A stretch of 64,000 bases of DNA from Enterobacteriaceae bacterium 89 (GTDB taxonomy: Bacteria; Pseudomonadota; Gammaproteobacteria; Enterobacterales; Enterobacteriaceae), in contig RQJH01000003.1 in assembly GCA_014156375.1 (NCBI GenBank), positions 1,965,509 through 2,029,508 of the forward strand, written 5' to 3'. The notes beneath the pieces are model-generated. The model saw only the letters and a list, made by a program, of their open reading frames with translations. It did no database searches and had not been told where the DNA came from. The position numbers and the translations under genes were made by a program. This document shows positions 59,502 through 64,000 of the stretch, piece after piece (the first letter of the stretch is position 1; every line of letters begins with the position of its first letter).

Positions 59502-60437
59502 ATGAACATGAATAACGCAGGCAACCTCGTCGTCCTTGGCAGTATCAATGCCGATCACATTCTTAACCTTGAATCCTTTCCTCGTCCGGGTGAAACCGTA
59601 ACGGGTAGCCACTATCAGGTCGCCTTCGGCGGCAAAGGGGCTAACCAGGCGGTAGCTGCCGGGCGCAGCGGGGCTAATATCGCGTTTATAGCCTGTACCG
59701 GCGACGACTCCACTGGAGAAAGCGTTCGCAAACAGCTGGAAAACGACAATATTGACGTTGAGCCGGTCACGGTCATCAGCGGAGAGTCCACCGGCGTGGC
59801 GCTGATTTTCGTCAACGGTGAAGGTGAGAATGTCATCGGTATTCACGCAGGAGCAAACGCGGCATTGTCCACTAAGCTTGTGGAAACGCAGGCACAGCGC
59901 ATTGCCGACGCTGACGCGCTGCTGATGCAGCTGGAATCTCCGCTGGAAAGCGTTCTCGCCGCTGCGAAGATTGCTCATCAAAACGATACTCAGGTGGTGC
60001 TTAACCCGGCCCCGGCTCGCGAACTTTCGGACGAGCTGCTGGCGCTGGTGGACATCATCACGCCAAATGAAACGGAAGCGGAAAAGCTGACCGGCGTGCG
60101 GGTTGAAAATGATGAAGATGCGGCAAAGGCAGCTCAGGTGCTGCACAGCAAAGGTATCGATACCGTGATCATCACCCTTGGTAGCCGTGGAGTATGGGCC
60201 AGCCAGCAGGGTAAAGGTGAACGCGTTCCGGGCTTTAAGGTCCAGGCCATCGACACCATTGCCGCAGGGGATACCTTTAACGGCGCGCTGATGACTGCGC
60301 TGCTGGAAGCGAAACCCTTAGCTGAAGCTCTGCGTTTTGCTCATGCTGCGGCGGCCATTGCCGTTACCCGTAAAGGTGCGCAGCCTTCCGTTCCGTGGCG
60401 TAAAGAGATAGATGACTTTTTAAGTCAGCAGAGGTAA
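59502..60437 (+). CDS. rbsK: Ribokinase
   Basis: I start at ATG 59502, with GGAC 5 bases upstream (311 residues); a second ATG at 59508 gives the 309 residues of E. coli. It is a PfkB-family kinase that phosphorylates ribose at O5 with ATP. PfkB signature 1 is around GGKGANQAVAAGRSG, and signature 2 DTIAAGDTFNGAL carries the catalytic Asp. The gap to rbsR is 3 bp. Confidence 0.97.
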   Translation: MNMNNAGNLVVLGSINADHILNLESFPRPGETVTGSHYQVAFGGKGANQAVAAGRSGANIAFIACTGDDSTGESVRKQLENDNIDVEPVTVISGESTGVALIFVNGEGENVIGIHAGANAALSTKLVETQAQRIADADALLMQLESPLESVLAAAKIAHQNDTQVVLNPAPARELSDELLALVDIITPNETEAEKLTGVRVENDEDAAKAAQVLHSKGIDTVIITLGSRGVWASQQGKGERVPGFKVQAIDTIAAGDTFNGALMTALLEAKPLAEALRFAHAAAAIAVTRKGAQPSVPWRKEIDDFLSQQR

Positions 60438-60440
60438 CGC

Positions 60441-61433
60441 TTGGCTACCATGAAGGATGTTGCCCGCGTCGCGGGCGTTTCCACGTCGACGGTGTCGCAC
60501 GTCATTAATAAAGATCGCTTCGTCAGCGAAGCCGTGACGGCCAAAGTCGACGCAGCGATCAAAAGCCTCAACTACGCCCCTTCCGCGCTGGCGCGCAGCC
60601 TCAAACTCAACCAAACCCGCACAATCGGTATGCTGATCACGGCGAGTACCAACCCGTTTTATTCGGAACTGGTGCGTGGCGTGGAGCGCAGCTGCTTTGA
60701 GCGCGGCTACAGCCTGGTGCTGTGCAACACCGAAGGCGACGAACAGCGGATGAACCGCAATCTTGAAACGCTGATGCAAAAGCGCGTGGATGGTCTGCTG
60801 CTGCTTTGCACCGAAACGCACCAGCCTTCACAGGAAATTTTGCAGCGCTATCCCTCTGTGCCGACGGTGATGATGGACTGGGCGCCGTTCGACGGCGACA
60901 GCGATCTGATTCAGGATAACTCCCTGCTTGGCGGCGACATGGCCACGCAGTATCTGATCGACAAAGGCTATACGCGCATTGCCTGTATTGCCGGACCGCT
61001 CGATAAAACCCCCGCACGACTGCGCCTGGAAGGTTATCAGGCCGCAATGCAGCGCAGCGGTCTGACAATCGAGGATGGTTACATCATTACCAGTGATTTT
61101 GAGTTTGGCGGTGGATTAACGGCGATGCAGTCGCTGCTGGCGCTGCCGCAGCCACCGCAGGCCGTGTTTGTCGGCAATGATGCGATGGCGGTCGGCGTTT
61201 ATCAGGCGCTGTATCAGGCCAGAATGCAGATCCCGCGCGACATGGCGGTGATCGGCTATGACGATATCGAACTTGCAGCCTTTATGGCACCGCCGTTGAC
61301 CACAATCCATCAGCCAAAAGATGAGCTGGGTGAGCTGGCTATCGACGTTCTTATTCATCGAATGGCGCAGCCCGGGCAGAAACAGCAGCGTGTGCAGTTA
61401 ACGCCCGAGCTGGTGGTGCGCGGCTCGGCTTAA
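60441..61433 (+). CDS. rbsR: LacI-family repressor of the ribose operon
   Basis: A 330-residue regulator. I use the TTG at 60441 ([20 protein letters not shown]), with AGAGG 5–6 bases upstream, to match the E. coli N-terminus; ATG 60450 is an alternative three codons later. The helix-turn-helix is at residues 4–23, followed by a periplasmic-binding-protein-like ligand domain. It should bind the two CGAAACGTTTCG sites before rbsD and release on ribose. Its stop overlaps that of convergent hsrA by 4 bp. Confidence 0.97.
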   Translation: MATMKDVARVAGVSTSTVSHVINKDRFVSEAVTAKVDAAIKSLNYAPSALARSLKLNQTRTIGMLITASTNPFYSELVRGVERSCFERGYSLVLCNTEGDEQRMNRNLETLMQKRVDGLLLLCTETHQPSQEILQRYPSVPTVMMDWAPFDGDSDLIQDNSLLGGDMATQYLIDKGYTRIACIAGPLDKTPARLRLEGYQAAMQRSGLTIEDGYIITSDFEFGGGLTAMQSLLALPQPPQAVFVGNDAMAVGVYQALYQARMQIPRDMAVIGYDDIELAAFMAPPLTTIHQPKDELGELAIDVLIHRMAQPGQKQQRVQLTPELVVRGSA

Positions 61434-62830
61434 GCCTTCTTGTGTCGCTCTTTAATCAGGTTGCGGCCATCTTTCGGCTTCAACAGCATAAAGACCAGCG
61501 CTGAAACCACGGTGATCGCGCCCATGGTGATAAAGGTATAGTGGAACTGCTCGACGGTGCTGGCGCTGTCGAATCCTTCATAAAAGCGCAGCACCGCGGC
61601 GCTAATCGCCACCCCAAGGCTGATAGAAAGCTGCTGTGTGACGGCCAGCACGCTGTTACCGCTGCTGGCGTTCTCATCGGTCAGATCCGCAAGCGTGATG
61701 GTGTTCATCGAGGTGAACTGGGTGGACATCGCCATCCCCAGCACAAACAGCGGCAGGATCAGCATCCATACCGGCATGGTCGGAGACTGAAAAGCAAACT
61801 GTGCAATCATCACGCCAATAAACAGCGTGATGCCGACCAGCGTTTTACGATATCCCAACCAGCGCAACACCTGGGTTACCGTCGATTTCGCCAGAATGGA
61901 GCCCATTGCCGTCGGGGCCATCATGCAGCCGGCGATGAGCGCCGGATAGCCAAATCCTACCTGCAACATCAGTGGCATCAGGAACGGAACGCAGCCGGTT
62001 CCCAGCCGGGTTGCCAGGTTACCGGCGATGCCAACGGAAAAGGTGCGTGTCCTGAACATTGGCAGCGAGATCAGCGGTGAAGGATGGCGGCGGGCATGCT
62101 GAACGTAGGCAAACAGCAGCACCAGGCTGACTATGACAATTGCCAGGGCAATCCAGCTGGCGACAATTTTCTCACCAAATAACTCCATCCCGCTGGAGAA
62201 CAGCACCAGGCTCAGACCAAACAGCAGAAAGCCGGTCATATCGAAGCTGCGTCGCGGCGTGGTGAAGTTCGGCATATATTTACGGGCATACAATAGGCCG
62301 GCGATGCCAATCGGAATGTTGATCAGGAAAATCCAGTGCCAGCTCGCCCAGGTGACCAGCACACCGCCGAGCACTGGCCCCAGTATCGGGCCGACCAGAC
62401 CCGGCATGGTCACGAAGTTCAGCACGGGGAGCAATTCGCTACGGGGATAGGCGCGTAATAATGCAAGGCGGGCAACCGGCATCATCATCGCACCGCCAAT
62501 CCCCTGAATGACGCGGAAGATAACCAGCTGTAATAAAGAGCCTGACAGCGCGCAGGCTAAAGAGCCGAGGGTAAACAGGCTGACGGCGAGCATAAAGACG
62601 CGGCGGGTACCAAAACGGTCTGCCAGCCAGCCGCTCACCGGGATGAGCATTGCGACTGTAAGGGTGTAGCTGATAATGGCGGACTGCATCGCCAGCGGCG
62701 AGCGATTAAGGCTGTGGGCAATAGCCGGTAGCGCGGTGTTCAGAATGGTGGCATCCAGTGCCTGCATAAAGAAAGCCATTGCCGCAATCCACGGCAATCC
62801 GGCCATACTGCGAGCTTTTTTTTCTGTCAT
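61430..62830 (-). CDS. hsrA: DHA2-type MFS transporter HsrA
   Basis: A 466-residue membrane protein with about 14 helices, of the EmrB/DHA2 drug transporter group. Motif A is [13 protein letters not shown], and motif C-like [15 protein letters not shown] is present. E. coli HsrA (YieO, 475 residues) is poorly characterised; its substrate is unknown. Its ATG directly follows the yieP stop codon (TAGATG), so the two genes form an operon and YieP may regulate it. Confidence 0.92.
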   Translation of the reverse strand: MTEKKARSMAGLPWIAAMAFFMQALDATILNTALPAIAHSLNRSPLAMQSAIISYTLTVAMLIPVSGWLADRFGTRRVFMLAVSLFTLGSLACALSGSLLQLVIFRVIQGIGGAMMMPVARLALLRAYPRSELLPVLNFVTMPGLVGPILGPVLGGVLVTWASWHWIFLINIPIGIAGLLYARKYMPNFTTPRRSFDMTGFLLFGLSLVLFSSGMELFGEKIVASWIALAIVIVSLVLLFAYVQHARRHPSPLISLPMFRTRTFSVGIAGNLATRLGTGCVPFLMPLMLQVGFGYPALIAGCMMAPTAMGSILAKSTVTQVLRWLGYRKTLVGITLFIGVMIAQFAFQSPTMPVWMLILPLFVLGMAMSTQFTSMNTITLADLTDENASSGNSVLAVTQQLSISLGVAISAAVLRFYEGFDSASTVEQFHYTFITMGAITVVSALVFMLLKPKDGRNLIKERHKKA

Positions 62831-63535
62831 CTATCTGTTTGCCTGCTTATTTGGCTCAGTCAGCAATGCCTGACAGGCCTGAAGTGCTCCTGTGCCGTCA
62901 CTGTCCTGAATGGCATCGACAATGGCCTGATGGAGATCGAGTTTCACCACTTCATTGTGGGTAATGGCTGCGAAGTAGGTCCGGTAGACGGAATGGAATA
63001 AAGAAGCGAAAGAGGTCAGGAACGGATTGGCGCTCATGGTGTAGATTTGTTCGTGCCAGGCCATATCGACTTCAATCCAGCGCTGGCGGTTAAAGTGGCG
63101 CTTCAGATGCACCATCTCTTCCATTAATGTATTGAGCTGAGCTTTCTGTTCCGCAGTGCTTTGCGTGGCGGCCAGCATGCAGGCCTGAGGTTCGAGGCTG
63201 CTACGCATTACCAGGAAGTGTTCGACAACTTCAGTAAAATTGTTTTCGGTAAGCCACCAGGAAAGTAGCTCTTTATCCAGGAAGTTCCAGCTGCTGCGCG
63301 GCATGACTCTGGTGCCTATACGCGGGCGGGGTAAAAGCATCCCTTTTGCGGCCAATGTCTTTACGGCTTCACGAACGGCTGTTCTGCTGACGCCAAACTG
63401 TTCCCCCAGCTCCATCTCTCCTGGCAGGATGCATTCCGGAGGATATTCCCCGGTTAATATCTTTTGCGCCAATTTCTCAGCAAGAACCCACGAGATGTTC
63501 TTTTGAGCCGCCAGCTGCTGTGCGCTTAAGGACAT
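62831..63535 (-). CDS. yieP: GntR/FadR-family transcriptional regulator YieP
   Basis: A 234-residue regulator. The winged helix has the GntR signature (CILPGEMELGEQFGVSRTAVREAVKTLAAKGML), followed by an FCD domain with metal-type residues (EVDMAWHEQIYTMSANP). It is close to E. coli YieP (230), which has few known targets. It is directly upstream of hsrA and divergent from the rRNA operon. Confidence 0.93.
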   Translation of the reverse strand: MSLSAQQLAAQKNISWVLAEKLAQKILTGEYPPECILPGEMELGEQFGVSRTAVREAVKTLAAKGMLLPRPRIGTRVMPRSSWNFLDKELLSWWLTENNFTEVVEHFLVMRSSLEPQACMLAATQSTAEQKAQLNTLMEEMVHLKRHFNRQRWIEVDMAWHEQIYTMSANPFLTSFASLFHSVYRTYFAAITHNEVVKLDLHQAIVDAIQDSDGTGALQACQALLTEPNKQANR

Positions 63536-63686
63536 AAGCTGTCTTTCCTTCTATCTGTTCTCTGTTCTAGTATGCCACTCAGTGACAAAATGCGGCGGTA
63601 AATTCAGCAGATAGCGCAAAGAATGGCGTTTTTATGGCTGTTTTGGTGAAAAAAAGTGCGAACGGCAAATTATTTCAAATTTCCTC

Positions 63687-63714
63687 TTGTCACCTCAGAA
63701 TAACTCCCTATAAT
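63687..63714 (+). promoter_or_regulatory. rRNA operon promoter P1
   Basis: TTGTCA and TATAAT with 16-bp spacing, followed by the GC-rich discriminator GCGCCTCC, are exactly the enteric rrn P1 layout. The AT-rich DNA upstream (about 63600–63680) should contain the UP element and Fis sites. Confidence 0.93.
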
Positions 63715-63806
63715 GCGCCTCCACTGACACGGAACAACGGCAAACAAGCCGCCGGGTCAGCAGGGTTTCTCCGGAAATTCTGACAGAGAAAAGCGAAAAT
63801 AAATGC

Positions 63807-63834
63807 TTGACTCTGAATGAGGAAAACGTATTAT
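63807..63834 (+). promoter_or_regulatory. rRNA operon promoter P2
   Basis: TTGACT and TATTAT with 16-bp spacing lie 120 bp after P1, the standard distance in enteric rRNA operons. Confidence 0.92.
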
Positions 63835-63840
63835 ACGGGA

Positions 63841-64000
63841 CCTCGAAACGGTGAGCGAAAGCCGCGTTTCAACGCTCTTTAACAATTTATCAGACAATCT
63901 GTGTGGGCACTCAAAGTGACATGGATTCTTAACGTCGCAAGACGAAAAATGAATACCAAGTCTCTGAGTGAACATACGTAATTCATTACGAAGTTTAATT
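63841..64000 (+). other. rRNA operon leader (rrnC position), 16S gene just beyond the edge
   Basis: A boxB-like hairpin GAAACG/CGTTTC (63845–63870) is followed by boxA, GCTCTTTAACA (63874–63884), then the conserved leader AATTTATCAGACAATCTG and on to CATTACGAAGTTTAATT. In E. coli this last segment precedes 16S rRNA by about 35 bases. The operon sits next to yieP, the rrnC position. No part of mature 16S rRNA is in the window. Confidence 0.93.

Noticed and set aside
63757..63975. 72-codon minus-strand frame across the rRNA promoters and leader
   Set aside because: It lies over P2, boxA and the leader, whose sequence is explained by rRNA expression.

Overview
The window is about 64 kb of enterobacterial chromosome centred on the replication origin. 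Gene order and protein sequences follow the E. coli dgo–gyrB–dnaA–rnpA–mnmE–pst–glm–atp–oriC–asnA–rbs–rrnC stretch very closely. Protein divergence, loss of several E. coli-specific inserts (tna, bgl, cbr, yidB/yidX) and the style of the intergenic palindromes point to Enterobacter, Lelliottia, Leclercia or a close relative rather than Escherichia itself. The species cannot be fixed from the sequence alone.

Layout. 1–4230: D-galactonate operon dgoRKADT (minus strand, dgoT cut by the left edge) with a cluster of DgoR-type operators. 4341–8891: yidA, gyrB, recF. 8963–15462: a six-gene chaperone–usher fimbrial operon of visibly lower GC, placed between recF and dnaN, two genes that adjoin in E. 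coli and most relatives. 15805–18313: dnaN and dnaA. From 18918 rightwards: rpmH, rnpA, yidD, yidC, mnmE, mdtL, yidZ, yieE and chrR. 26582–33410: adeP (minus), yieH (plus), then phoU and pstBACS (minus) behind a double Pho box. 33704–37163: glmS and glmU. 37164–37686: an intergenic region with a candidate 16-codon gene under two perfect CRP sites. 37687–44555: the complete F1Fo ATP synthase operon atpIBEFHAGDC. 45172–47765: rsmG and mnmG. 47856–48123: oriC with 13-mers and DnaA boxes R1–R4. 48140–53227: mioC, asnC, asnA, viaA, ravA. 53447–55318: kup. 55578–61433: ribose operon rbsDACBKR behind two perfect RbsR-type operators. 61430–63535: hsrA and yieP. 63687–64000: P1, P2 and leader of an rRNA operon; the 16S gene itself starts just beyond the right edge.

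How the parts fit. The core is housekeeping: replication initiation (dnaA, dnaN, oriC, mnmG/mioC flanking transcription), DNA topology (gyrB), repair (recF), membrane protein insertion (yidC/yidD), tRNA processing and modification (rnpA, mnmE, mnmG), cell-wall precursor synthesis (glmS/glmU), energy (atp) and nutrient uptake (pst, kup, rbs, adeP). The chief accessory element is the fimbrial operon. It splits dnaA-dnaN from recF-gyrB, supplies a terminator-like hairpin after dnaN, and seems to have left recF-gyrB with its own promoter. It also carries two tandem, partly homogenised two-domain tip subunits. At least five copies of a CCCTCTCCC/GGGAGAGGG palindromic repeat sit at gene ends across the window.
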